A stretch of DNA of 37,392 nt from assembly GCA_903895845.1 (NCBI GenBank), contig CAITVK010000041.1, positions 1 through 37,392 of the forward strand, given 5' to 3'. Made by a program: the position numbers and the translations under genes. Origin of the DNA: an uncultured Chitinophagaceae bacterium. Its GTDB lineage: Bacteria > Bacteroidota > Bacteroidia > Chitinophagales > Chitinophagaceae. Numbering within the stretch: position 1 is the stretch's first letter; each line of letters begins with the position of its first letter. Shown one piece after another: positions 1-8,436 of the stretch. Under the pieces are notes generated by a model. The model was not told where the DNA came from and made no database searches. It was given only the letters and a program-made list of their open reading frames with translations.

Positions 1-3000
1 CGTACGGTGTTGTTGAAGTTCAATGTACCACTATTAGTCACATATACAAAGAAGCCAAGGGACGAGTTGATAACATCCCCTGCACCATTCACACCAACTG
101 TACCATCATAAGCAGTCCATGTCCCATTTGTAGCAACACCTGATGCTTTCCATAGATAGCAGGAAGCATCACCAAACAAACCTGGGTTCAATGTTTTCAA
201 TGCTTTCCAACTGATTGGGGAAGGGTAGGGGTTACCCACAAAATTCCATCCTTTAGGAGCGTTGGTTCCTGTACTGTGGGTGACAGGAATACTGATTGCC
301 CCATTGTTTGGTGTACCGAATGTGTTGAGTGTTGGCAAGCTATTTAACCATGCTGTATATCCTTTACCCAAAGTAAGCGCTTTGGAAGTTGCGGTGTAGT
401 TGTAATAGCCCGAATCTAATATGGAGAAGCCATTGTCCACCTCGTCATATATCTGCAAAGAACCCCAGTTACTCAACCAGCTTGGTGCACCATCAGGCCC
501 GGTAATAGGGAAGGCATTACTCCAGCTGTTCACCGTACCATCGCTTATTGGGCTACTAAAATGGTGGTAACCAAAGTTACCTCCTGCATAGTGCTGTATG
601 TATGCCTTGCCGGTCAAAGCACCGCCATTTTCTTCAATCAATGCAGAACCCGAAGCATTGGAGATAAGCGTCAGCTTATCGCTTGTTGAAAGCGTGCCAC
701 TCGTCTTAATCAATTTACCAGTCACATATATTTTATCATTGGCTGAAGCCCCTATGCCGTAGTTACCTTGTATTTCCAAGTTGGTAAAAGTATCTGTACC
801 GCTGATGGTGCCACTTGCCCCCATCATTACTACACTGCTACTGCTGCCGCTTATCAAGCTACCCGAATCCGCAAAGTTGCCATAAACATCCAATGTTCCA
901 TTGTTGGTGAGGGATGCCCCGGTTTCTACTATAACATTAAGAGCCGCCCTGTTGCCTCCGGCTATTGTTGGCTGGTTTGCAGGTGCAGCGGGTATCACAG
1001 CATCCAATGTGTTACTCGGAATTCCGATAGCCCAGTTGGCTGCATTGTCCCAATATATAGAAGACTTTCCTGTCCAGTAGTTTACACAATTAGTTACTGT
1101 TAAAGTCGCAAAACTGCTGGTAACAGCGCTTCCACAAGTACCATTTAGCACACACCTGTACAGATACCCATTTTGAGCAGTGGTAGGACTGGTAATCACC
1201 AATGTATCTGTTGAGGTATTGGTGTAGATACCTGTACTGTTCAAGATAGTATAGGTATTGCCTCCATTGGTGCTTACATACCATTGATAGTTTAAGTTAC
1301 TTCCTGTAGCCTGTACGCCAAAAATAGCACCGGTGTATGCACAAGCAGCACTGTCGGACGGACTTACAGTAATTGCAGGAGCAGTATTGATGGTAAGGGT
1401 GGCAGCAGTACTTGTGTCATTAGCACAAGTACCAGCTACTACACAACGATACAAAAAGCCATTTTGTGAAACAGTTGCACCCGTGAGGTTCAATGTTTTG
1501 GTAGTTGTATTGGTATAGATGCCTACATTATTCAAATTAGTGAAGGTATTACCGCCATCAGTACTTGCTTGCCATTTGTAGGTAAGCCCAGTGCCAGTAG
1601 CCGTAATGCCAAAACTTGTGTTGCTGCCACTACAGATAGCGCTGTTGTTGGGATTCACAGTTATAACTGGTGTTGCGTTTACCGTTAAGGTTGCTCCATT
1701 ACTTGTAGTACTTGGCGAGCAAGAACCACTAACAATACATAAATATACGCTACCGCTATTTGCAGAAGTAACACCAGTTAAATTCAGCGTGCTTGTGGTA
1801 GCATTAGAATAAATGCCACCATCTGTTATATCATTAAACGTCGTTCCCCCGTCTGTACTCACTTGCCATTGATACGTAAGCCCACCGCCTGTAGCAACTA
1901 CACTAAAACTAGCATCGGAACCAGAGCACACAGTTGTATTGCTAGGGCTGGTTGATACCACTGGTGCGGCATTAACCGTAAGTGTTGCTACTGCACTTGT
2001 GGCACTAGGCGTACAGGTACCACTCACCACACACTCATACTTATATCCATTATTTACATTTTTTGCATTGGTCAGGTTCAATGTACTTTTTGTGACATTG
2101 GAATAGATTCCTGTGTTTGTCAAATTATTATAGGTTAATCCGTTGGTACTAATTTTCCACTGATACGTTAAACCAGCACCAGTGGCAGTTACACTAAAAC
2201 TAGTATTGCTACCAGAGCATATTGTACTAGCAACTGGGTCTGCTGTAACTGCTGGTGCAGCATTTACAGTAAGTGTAGCTCCTGTACTTGTTGCACCTGG
2301 TGTGCAGGTACCACTTGCAATACATCTGTATAAATTACCCGACAAATCGGTGGTAACACCTGTAAGGTTGAGTGTACTTGTAGTAACATTGGTATAAATA
2401 CCGGTATTGGTTAGGTCAGCATAATTAGTACCACCATCTGTACTCACTTGCCATTGATACGTTAATCCTGCTCCAGTAGCTGTTACACCAAAGCTGGTAT
2501 TGCTACCACTACAAATAGTACTATTGCTTGGGTTTACTGTTATTGCTGGTGTAGCTGTTACTGTCACGTTCACGGTCATATTAGCGGTGGCAGTGCCATC
2601 GCTTATTTGTACAATAAACTGGTCGCTGCCACTATAACCAGCAGTAGGCGTATAGGTAAGCCCTGTTGGAGTAATAGATGTGCTGCCAGAACTTGCAGTC
2701 GCATTAAACCCACCTAATGTTCCATGTGTAGGAGCCGTTTTTACACTCCATGTTTCGGTCTGACTATTATCCGCATCACTCACAGTTAATAACGTATTGA
2801 TGCTTGTTGCACTTCTACCCTCGCAAACAGTTAAGGTTTGTGGACTGCTATTGGTAAAAGTGGGGGCAGTGTTACTTGAAGGCAAAGTAAAATTACTTGG
2901 ATAAGTAGGAACAGTATTATCTGAAGGGTTGCCCAGATATGTGATCCAATTAGTTCCATTATGGGTATTTACCGAAGCTTTTGCAGCTGCAAGGGTAGCG

Positions 3001-3701
3001 AAACCTGAGGTAGGTCCCGTGTAAGTGGCTGACCTAACATTACTACTAGTTGTCAACCCGTAAACACAATAGGTAGCAGAAAGATCGCTAGGTAGATAAC
3101 CTGCTTTATTACTAGAGGAGCCACTCGAAAGGAAATTGTTATTGAGACCTGAACCAGAAATAACAAAACCACAAATCAAACCCGACCCATTAAAGGTTGC
3201 AGTAGGGGAACTGCTTGCACTAAAATCATCTGTGCCACCATATTGGTAAGCAAAAAGATTCCTTCCTAAATTACTCACTGTAAAGGCACCGTTGCCTCCA
3301 TTACCTGCTGCATGAATAGTTATTATACCTGTGCTTGCACTTAAAGTTCCTCCCGAACCAGTAATACTTATAACAGTACCAGCAGTAATAGCGGAATTTG
3401 CAGTCCAGTAAAGTACATTATCCGCAGTTGTATTTGCATTAGCACTCGCAGTGGAGCTGGAACTACTACTATTGAAAGTATTGATAGTAAATCTTATTTG
3501 AGTTCCGCTTACTAAGTCAACCCAAGTAATAAATGCAAATCCGGAATTAACACCACCTCCAGATAATACACCACTAAACCCTACAATAGAAATGTCCCCT
3601 TGAGATAACGTAGTAGATGTTTGTGCATTAACTTTCAAAGCACCCAGTGTAAGCAAGCATACGACTAAGATACTTGCAATAGATTGTTTAATTAGATTCA
3701 T
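1..3701 (-). CDS. Large secreted Ig-like repeat adhesin, probable T9SS cargo (C-terminus outside window)
   Basis: The frame is open from an ATG at 3701 to the left edge without a stop, giving 1233 codons and a missing C-terminus. Residues 1-26 form a signal peptide (basic MNLIKQS start, hydrophobic core, cut near VNA-QT). An N-terminal region of about 250 residues with a lamin-tail-like or beta-sandwich look follows, then a cadherin-like segment, then five Ig-like repeats of about 98 residues, each with a Cys in an ICSGSN-like motif and a second Cys in YRCVVSGTC-like motifs. Past the repeats (nt 1085 down) lies a WTGKSS...WDNAANW segment and later WNFVGNPYPSPI and GFFVY motifs, which are typical of Bacteroidota type IX secretion cargo. 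A C-terminal sorting domain beyond the edge is therefore expected but not seen. Likely role is surface adhesion; the ligand is unknown. It is divergent from the + strand block to its right. Confidence 0.85.
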   Translation of the reverse strand, partial: MNLIKQSIASILVVCLLTLGALKVNAQTSTTLSQGDISIVGFSGVLSGGGVNSGFAFITWVDLVSGTQIRFTINTFNSSSSSSTASANANTTADNVLYWTANSAITAGTVISITGSGGTLSASTGIITIHAAGNGGNGAFTVSNLGRNLFAYQYGGTDDFSASSSPTATFNGSGLICGFVISGSGLNNNFLSSGSSSNKAGYLPSDLSATYCVYGLTTSSNVRSATYTGPTSGFATLAAAKASVNTHNGTNWITYLGNPSDNTVPTYPSNFTLPSSNTAPTFTNSSPQTLTVCEGRSATSINTLLTVSDADNSQTETWSVKTAPTHGTLGGFNATASSGSTSITPTGLTYTPTAGYSGSDQFIVQISDGTATANMTVNVTVTATPAITVNPSNSTICSGSNTSFGVTATGAGLTYQWQVSTDGGTNYADLTNTGIYTNVTTSTLNLTGVTTDLSGNLYRCIASGTCTPGATSTGATLTVNAAPAVTADPVASTICSGSNTSFSVTATGAGLTYQWKISTNGLTYNNLTNTGIYSNVTKSTLNLTNAKNVNNGYKYECVVSGTCTPSATSAVATLTVNAAPVVSTSPSNTTVCSGSDASFSVVATGGGLTYQWQVSTDGGTTFNDITDGGIYSNATTSTLNLTGVTSANSGSVYLCIVSGSCSPSTTSNGATLTVNATPVITVNPNNSAICSGSNTSFGITATGTGLTYKWQASTDGGNTFTNLNNVGIYTNTTTKTLNLTGATVSQNGFLYRCVVAGTCANDTSTAATLTINTAPAITVSPSDSAACAYTGAIFGVQATGSNLNYQWYVSTNGGNTYTILNSTGIYTNTSTDTLVITSPTTAQNGYLYRCVLNGTCGSAVTSSFATLTVTNCVNYWTGKSSIYWDNAANWAIGIPSNTLDAVIPAAPANQPTIAGGNRAALNVIVETGASLTNNGTLDVYGNFADSGSLISGSSSSVVMMGASGTISGTDTFTNLEIQGNYGIGASANDKIYVTGKLIKTSGTLSTSDKLTLISNASGSALIEENGGALTGKAYIQHYAGGNFGYHHFSSPISDGTVNSWSNAFPITGPDGAPSWLSNWGSLQIYDEVDNGFSILDSGYYNYTATSKALTLGKGYTAWLNSLPTLNTFGTPNNGAISIPVTHSTGTNAPKGWNFVGNPYPSPISWKALKTLNPGLFGDASCYLWKASGVATNGTWTAYDGTVGVNGAGDVINSSLGFFVYVTNSGTLNFNNTV
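1090..2570 (-). repeat. Five ~293-bp direct repeats encoding Ig-like domains
   Basis: Within the adhesin gene the coding motif for TICSGSNTSF recurs near 2515, 2220, 1928, 1636 and 1340, a spacing of 292-295 bp. Each copy also carries GLTYQWQVSTDGG-like and YTNVTTSTLNLTG-like motifs. Copies are similar but not identical; the last one (nearest 1090) is the most diverged. Such arrays can change copy number by recombination. Confidence 0.85.
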
Positions 3702-3922
3702 ATTATTTGTTTTAAAATGATTAAAGGCAAATTAGCTTTTGACGATGCAATTAACTACTTTTTGGCTAAACATTAAACTTTCTTGTTGAATTTATTTTGT
3801 TTAATGAATAAATAATGTAGAATAGATATGATGATTGCATTTAAACAAAAAGTGTTGCCTCATTTGCAATCAGAATTTTTTGGTCATATAAAAGTATTTG
3901 GTCAAAACAAATAAATAAATAA

Positions 3923-3951
3923 TTTATCAGCAACATTAATCCGTACTTTCG
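3923..3951 (+). promoter_or_regulatory. Candidate Bacteroidota-type promoter
   Basis: TACTTTCG at 3944-3951 matches the Bacteroidota -7 box TAnnTTTG at seven of eight positions, and TTTA at 3923-3926 could serve as a weak -33 box. It would drive rightward transcription into the 24-codon ORF at 3975, the 42-bp array and possibly the gene at 4503. Sequence resemblance only. Confidence 0.3.
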
Positions 3952-3974
3952 TTCTTTCCTGCAAAACAAATAAA

Positions 3975-4049
3975 ATGGTACAAAGAATTTGGTTAAACGC
4001 ACCGCATTCTGCCAAAACATTCTCTAGAAGACTAGGGTCTTTCTTCTAA
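3975..4049 (+). CDS. Possible 24-aa leader peptide
   Basis: An ATG preceded by an A-rich leader (AAAACAAATAAA) opens a 24-residue frame ending in TAA. The product is basic (Lys and three Arg, with RRLGSFF at the C-terminus) and has no signal or membrane segment. It lies about 25 nt after the candidate promoter box and just before the 42-bp array. A small GCCT-N5-AGGC hairpin follows the stop. It resembles no family I know. It may be a chance ORF or a leader peptide. Confidence 0.2.
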   Translation: MVQRIWLNAPHSAKTFSRRLGSFF

Positions 4050-4082
4050 TCTAAATGCCTCTTTCAGGCACTAATAAAATAA

Positions 4083-4461
4083 TTTGCTGGCAACATAGTT
4101 CTGTCTTTTGGGCGGAAACTGCTGTTTGCTGTCAGTATAGTTCTTTACTGACAGCAAAACACCTTGCTTACTGCCAACATAGTTCTATACTGACAGCAAA
4201 ACACCTTGTTTGCTGCCAACATAGTTCTTTACTGGCAGCAAAACACCTTGTTTGCTGGCAACATAGTTCTATACTGACAGCAAAACACCTTGTTTGCTGC
4301 CAACATAGTTCTTTACTGGCAGCAAAACACCTTGTTTGCTGGCAACATAGTTCTTTACTGACAGCAAAACACCTTGTTTGCTGGCAACATAGTTCTATAC
4401 TGGCAGCAAACAGGCGTTTTTACCCAAAAAGTAGTTCTATACTGGCAGCAAAACACTTTTT
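4083..4461. repeat. Nine 42-bp tandem units with alternating inverted motif
   Basis: The acatagttct core recurs at exactly 42-bp steps (4093, 4135 as gtatag, 4177, 4219, 4261, 4303, 4345, 4387, 4429 degenerate). Each unit holds TTTGCTGnCA, a 14-nt spacer and TGnCAGCAAA, then ACACCTTG. The 10-bp arms are exact complements in the units at 4125, 4209 and 4293 and have one or two mismatches elsewhere. The units at 4209 and 4293 are identical; the first and last are diverged. The array ends about 40 nt before the ATG at 4503. There are no unique spacers, so it is not CRISPR. Because 42 is a multiple of 3, several reading frames stay open through it, but I do not call it coding. Confidence 0.9.
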
Positions 4462-4502
4462 TTAATCAAATAGTATTATCAATTAATCTAAAAAATAAAA
4501 AA

Positions 4503-5456
4503 ATGAATTTACCTTGGAAATACCTTCTCGATCAGATGGAAATACAAACAGAGAATAACGTTAAAAAAGCAGTTACATTGAGCCTCTATCACGACTCCTC
4601 ATTGTATACACTCTCCCTAATTTATCCCGGGCTTTTGCCTTATTACACACGCTACCATCCGTTACACCTCAGCTTTATGGATGGCTATACCAACCTGGAC
4701 AGTAGCGGCGGCGCCAAACAAGGCGACAGGGTATCGGTAGAAATTTTGTTGGTATCGTCCAAACAAACGCTTGCAAATACCTGGCTGGTAGACATCTTGA
4801 AACTGCACCCAAAAGGGTCTGCACGCTATATTGCCATATTTCCCAACGGGATGACACCATTTAACTCCAAAGGGATAGACGCCCGCATTGCTGCCTACAG
4901 CACCCTTGCCAAAAACATTGGCAGCGAAGTGGCTCTGGCAAGTACAAAAACCGATGTAACCACCGCCTACAACAACCTACTGGCTGCAAGGGCAACGCAA
5001 ACCAATGCCAAAACAAGCACAAAAGACACTAGTGGCACACTGAACGACTTGCGTGTGGCTGCCATGGAAATGCAGTACAGGAATCTGGGCGGCATAATGG
5101 ATACTTTTTTTGATACGAGGGAAGTACTTTGTCCCCTTTTGTTTGATCTGGTAACATTACGCATCAATCCACAGACCCTTTTTACGGGCAATTTGGTGGG
5201 CAGCATGAAGAAAGCAGTACTGGCAAACACTTTTAAAGCCACAGATACTGTTGACGTGAAGGCGACCCAGATAACCAGATTGTATTTGTCTACCACCATC
5301 GGCGGCATTGACAGCACGCCAATTACGGTTCCGGCAAACATAAAAACCACCATCAACGTAGCCGATTTTGGCGTAACAGACTACACCGCTCACCGCTTTC
5401 TAACTATTGTAAACCAAGCAGTAGTGGCAGGGAAGTACTCGATAACATTGCAATAG
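4503..5456 (+). CDS. Unrecognised 317-aa protein
   Basis: I chose the ATG at 4503 (MNLPWKYLLDQMEIQ) because it follows an A-rich leader and starts non-repetitive sequence. An upstream TTG at 4374 in the same frame would add 43 residues made of the repeat array. There is no signal peptide or clear membrane helix. Residues 1-130 look alpha/beta, the middle (about 140-200) is Ala/Thr-rich and helical with many Lys, and the last 70 residues look like a beta-sandwich (ITRLYLSTTIGG...TVPANIKTTI). No catalytic motif was recognised and no function is offered. It sits alone between the 42-bp array and a long inverted repeat. Overall composition resembles its neighbours. Confidence 0.75.
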   Translation: MNLPWKYLLDQMEIQTENNVKKAVTLSLYHDSSLYTLSLIYPGLLPYYTRYHPLHLSFMDGYTNLDSSGGAKQGDRVSVEILLVSSKQTLANTWLVDILKLHPKGSARYIAIFPNGMTPFNSKGIDARIAAYSTLAKNIGSEVALASTKTDVTTAYNNLLAARATQTNAKTSTKDTSGTLNDLRVAAMEMQYRNLGGIMDTFFDTREVLCPLLFDLVTLRINPQTLFTGNLVGSMKKAVLANTFKATDTVDVKATQITRLYLSTTIGGIDSTPITVPANIKTTINVADFGVTDYTAHRFLTIVNQAVVAGKYSITLQ

Positions 5457-5459
5457 GAA

Positions 5460-5534
5460 AGTTCTGAGTTATGAGTTATAAGTTATGAGTGCAAATACAT
5501 GTCACTCATAACTTATAACTCATAATTCAGAACT
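5460..5534. repeat. Long near-perfect inverted repeat (32-bp arms)
   Basis: Arms at 5460-5491 and 5503-5534 match at 31 of 32 positions around an 11-nt loop. Each arm is built of a 7-bp motif (GAGTTAT, GAGTTAT, AAGTTAT, GAGTG). It starts four bases after the stop of the 317-aa gene. It could act as a transcription terminator or mRNA-stabilising hairpin, although no strong T-run follows on the + strand. It may equally be a dispersed intergenic repeat. Confidence 0.85.
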
Positions 5535-5578
5535 AACTACTGCTTTTTAGTCTTAATATTGCCACTTAAAACTTAACA

Positions 5579-8413
5579 GTGCGTAATTTCCTGCTATTAC
5601 TTCTTTCTTTTATTATACTCACAAGGGTTTCTAGCCAAACGCAACCGTATTGGCAGCAACAGGCCAACTATTCCTTGAGGGTTCAACTGGACGATATTCT
5701 CAACAGCATCGATGGCTATGAGCAAATTGTGTACACCAACAACTCGCCAGATACGCTTCATTTTATATGGTTCCACCTGTGGCCCAATGCCTACAAGGAC
5801 GATAAAACTGCCTTTAGTGAGCAGATGCTTCGAAACGGTAGGACCGATTTTTACTTTGCCAACGATGAAGACAGGGGATATATCTCTAACTTGTCGTTCA
5901 AAGTAAATGATGTAAAAGCCGATACGCAACAGCATCCACAATACATTGATATTGTAAAAGTATTATTGCCCCAACCGTTGCCACCGGGGCAAAGTGCCAC
6001 CATCACTACTCCTTTTCATGTGAAACTTCCCTTCAATTATTCAAGAGGTGGTCATGTGGGACAGAGTTATCAGTTAACACAGTGGTATCCCAAACCTGCG
6101 GTGTACGATAGCAAAGGCTGGCATCCGATTCCTTACCTCGATCAAGGTGAATTTTACAGTGAATTTGGCAATTTTGATGTACAGATTACCTTACCTCAAA
6201 ACTACATTGTAGCCGCTTCGGGGCAATTGCAAGACACCAGCGAACAACGCAAACTGTTGGAGATTGCAGCCACAAAACCCAGTGAACAAAAGAATTACAT
6301 TTATTATGAAGAAAGGACACAGAGCAGAGGTACAGGCAGTGGAAGCGGCATGGAAGAACTAGCCCCTCGGTCTTCATCCACCAATAAAACATTGCATTAC
6401 CAACTGACCAATGCCCTAGACTTTGCCTGGTTTGCCAGTAAGCAGTTTATGGTTTTGCACGATACGGTTCAGCTTCAATCAAAAACAGTTGATATATTCT
6501 CCTTCTACCCGCCATGGGATGCAGTAAACTGGAAAACAAGTGTACGCTTTGCGAAAGCTGGTCTGAAGTATTATGATAGTCATATTGGTAGCTACCCCTA
6601 CCCAATTGCCAACATAGTAAGTGGCCCCAAAGTAACGCCGAGTGGGGGCATGGAATATCCCTCCATCACCCTCATCAATGTACCCGGCGGCGGCAAATCA
6701 CTGGATGGCGTAATTGCCCACGAGCTTGGCCATAACTGGTTTATGGGGGCATTGGCAACCAACGAAAGGGATCATCCCTGGATGGATGAGGGCATGAATA
6801 CCTTTTATGAGCAGAATTACCTGAAAAGCAGGTATGCGGCAGACAGTGACTGGGCTTCTTTGCTGGATGAGAATCTGGAAACTTCCATCATAAAAAACCT
6901 AGAGAACATACACAAAGATCAACCAATAGAACTAACAAGCGACTCGTTTACACTGGCTAACTACGAGCTGTTTGTATATAAAAAGACAGCCCTTTGGATG
7001 GAACGACTACGGACGCAACTGGGTAATGACCTCTTTGAAAAAGCTATGAAGAGCTACTATGCCCAATGGCAATTCAGGCACCCGTATCCGACAGACTTTA
7101 AGCAGTCGATAGAAGCGGCAAGTAACCAACATATAGATGCTTTGTATAGCGATTTATATACTACCGCCGCACAAAGACCAACACCTGTTGCCCCAAGGAA
7201 ACCCTTGAAACTAGGCTTTCTGTTTCCTGCAAAAAATACGGATAAGTACCAGTACATTTCGGTAGCGCCCTTGCTAGGTTATAATGCGTACGACAAACTA
7301 ATGGTTGGTGGCCTCATCCATAACTACCAGTTGCCGTTAAGTAAATTCAACTTTCTGGTGGCGCCATTGTATGGTACGGGCAGCAACCGCCTCAACTATT
7401 ATGGCAGGGCATCGTACAGGATATTGCTGCAACATGGCTTTTTTGATAACATCAATATCAATACTTCGGTCAGCAGTTTCAGCTATGCACACATCAATTT
7501 CTCCGATTCCGTGTATCCTGCCCAATATACTTTGCAGTTCTTTAAAATAGACCCTACCATCAGGCTGAACATCCGCAATAAAAGCATTACCAGCTCGGTG
7601 CGGAGTTTTATCCAGCTGAAAACTTTCTTTATCAATGAAGGTAATTATAGTTCCAATGCCATCAATATAGGTACAAGAACATACGACTCCAGCTATCAGA
7701 TAAGCACAAACAGACACCTGGCACAGTTGAGATTTAATATTGAAGATTATCGCAAACTGTATCCTTACAGCGCTGACCTTACGATTGATGCAAACGAAGA
7801 TTTCTTGCGGGCGGGGCTTACTGCCAACTACTTCTTTAATTATCCGTCTGGCAAAAATGCTGGCTTGAATGTACGTTTGTTTGCAGGCAAGTTCTTCCAT
7901 TTAAACCAAGACAATCCATACAATACCTCGCAGTATTTTCTTACACTTACTGGCCCACGTGGAGGAGAAGACTATACCTACAGCAATTATTTTGTGGGAA
8001 GAACAGACTTTGATGGGGCAAAGAGTCAGCAACTGATGGAACGTGATGGCTTTTTTAAAGTAGCTACGGATTTGCAAGGCGAAGTAGGTAAAACAGACAA
8101 CTGGTTATCGGCAGTTAACTTCACCAGCAGCATACCAAAGATACCATTTGTGAAGGCTTTTGTAGATGTTGGCACGTATGCCGAAGCATGGGATGTAACC
8201 AATACGGGTAGTCACTTTTTGTACGATGCAGGGTTGCAATTATCTCTTCTAGATAATTGTGTGAATGTTTATGTGCCCTTTTTGTATAGTAAAGTTTATC
8301 GAGATTACTACACATCAATCTTCCCCGGACAGAGTTTTGCAAAGAGTATTTCATTCAGCATAGATATTCAACGGATAAAACTATACAAACTTACTAAAGG
8401 GATTCCTTTGTAA
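5579..8413 (+). CDS. M1-family zinc metallopeptidase with extended C-terminal region
   Basis: 944 aa starting at GTG; this is the only start that preserves the signal peptide (MRNFLLLLLSFIILTRVSSQ). The zinc site is HELGH at 381-385 with the third ligand Glu404 eighteen residues later, the exact M1 spacing. GGMEY at 356-360 corresponds to the family GxMEN exopeptidase motif, with Tyr replacing Asn. Residues 30-560 form the N-terminal beta-domain and catalytic domain. From about 590 the sequence changes to alternating aromatic/polar strands (LAPLYGTGSNRLNYYGRASY, NLFAYQY-like patterns) ending in a short basic tail, which resembles an outer-membrane or surface beta-barrel rather than the usual helical M1 C-domain. 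It is probably exported and acts on peptides outside the cytoplasm. The lipoprotein gene follows after 23 bp. Confidence 0.9.
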   Translation: MRNFLLLLLSFIILTRVSSQTQPYWQQQANYSLRVQLDDILNSIDGYEQIVYTNNSPDTLHFIWFHLWPNAYKDDKTAFSEQMLRNGRTDFYFANDEDRGYISNLSFKVNDVKADTQQHPQYIDIVKVLLPQPLPPGQSATITTPFHVKLPFNYSRGGHVGQSYQLTQWYPKPAVYDSKGWHPIPYLDQGEFYSEFGNFDVQITLPQNYIVAASGQLQDTSEQRKLLEIAATKPSEQKNYIYYEERTQSRGTGSGSGMEELAPRSSSTNKTLHYQLTNALDFAWFASKQFMVLHDTVQLQSKTVDIFSFYPPWDAVNWKTSVRFAKAGLKYYDSHIGSYPYPIANIVSGPKVTPSGGMEYPSITLINVPGGGKSLDGVIAHELGHNWFMGALATNERDHPWMDEGMNTFYEQNYLKSRYAADSDWASLLDENLETSIIKNLENIHKDQPIELTSDSFTLANYELFVYKKTALWMERLRTQLGNDLFEKAMKSYYAQWQFRHPYPTDFKQSIEAASNQHIDALYSDLYTTAAQRPTPVAPRKPLKLGFLFPAKNTDKYQYISVAPLLGYNAYDKLMVGGLIHNYQLPLSKFNFLVAPLYGTGSNRLNYYGRASYRILLQHGFFDNININTSVSSFSYAHINFSDSVYPAQYTLQFFKIDPTIRLNIRNKSITSSVRSFIQLKTFFINEGNYSSNAINIGTRTYDSSYQISTNRHLAQLRFNIEDYRKLYPYSADLTIDANEDFLRAGLTANYFFNYPSGKNAGLNVRLFAGKFFHLNQDNPYNTSQYFLTLTGPRGGEDYTYSNYFVGRTDFDGAKSQQLMERDGFFKVATDLQGEVGKTDNWLSAVNFTSSIPKIPFVKAFVDVGTYAEAWDVTNTGSHFLYDAGLQLSLLDNCVNVYVPFLYSKVYRDYYTSIFPGQSFAKSISFSIDIQRIKLYKLTKGIPL

Positions 8414-8436
8414 GAGAATCAATCAATTCAAATAAA

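Noticed and set aside
3879-3904. Direct repeat TTTGGTCA at 3879 and 3897
   Set aside because: Two 8-bp copies in AT-rich intergenic sequence can occur by chance; no symmetry or conservation evidence.
4083-4461. CRISPR array
   Set aside because: Units are contiguous and nearly identical throughout, without unique spacers, and no cas gene is in the window. The same holds for the other two arrays.
4055-4465. 136-codon + strand frame with 14-residue repeats
   Set aside because: It lies almost wholly in the 42-bp array; openness follows from a period divisible by 3, and other frames are open too. No independent start or domain evidence.
7337-7900. 187-codon minus frame
   Set aside because: Shadow of the M1 peptidase gene, which is in the opposite strand with clear motifs and signal peptide.
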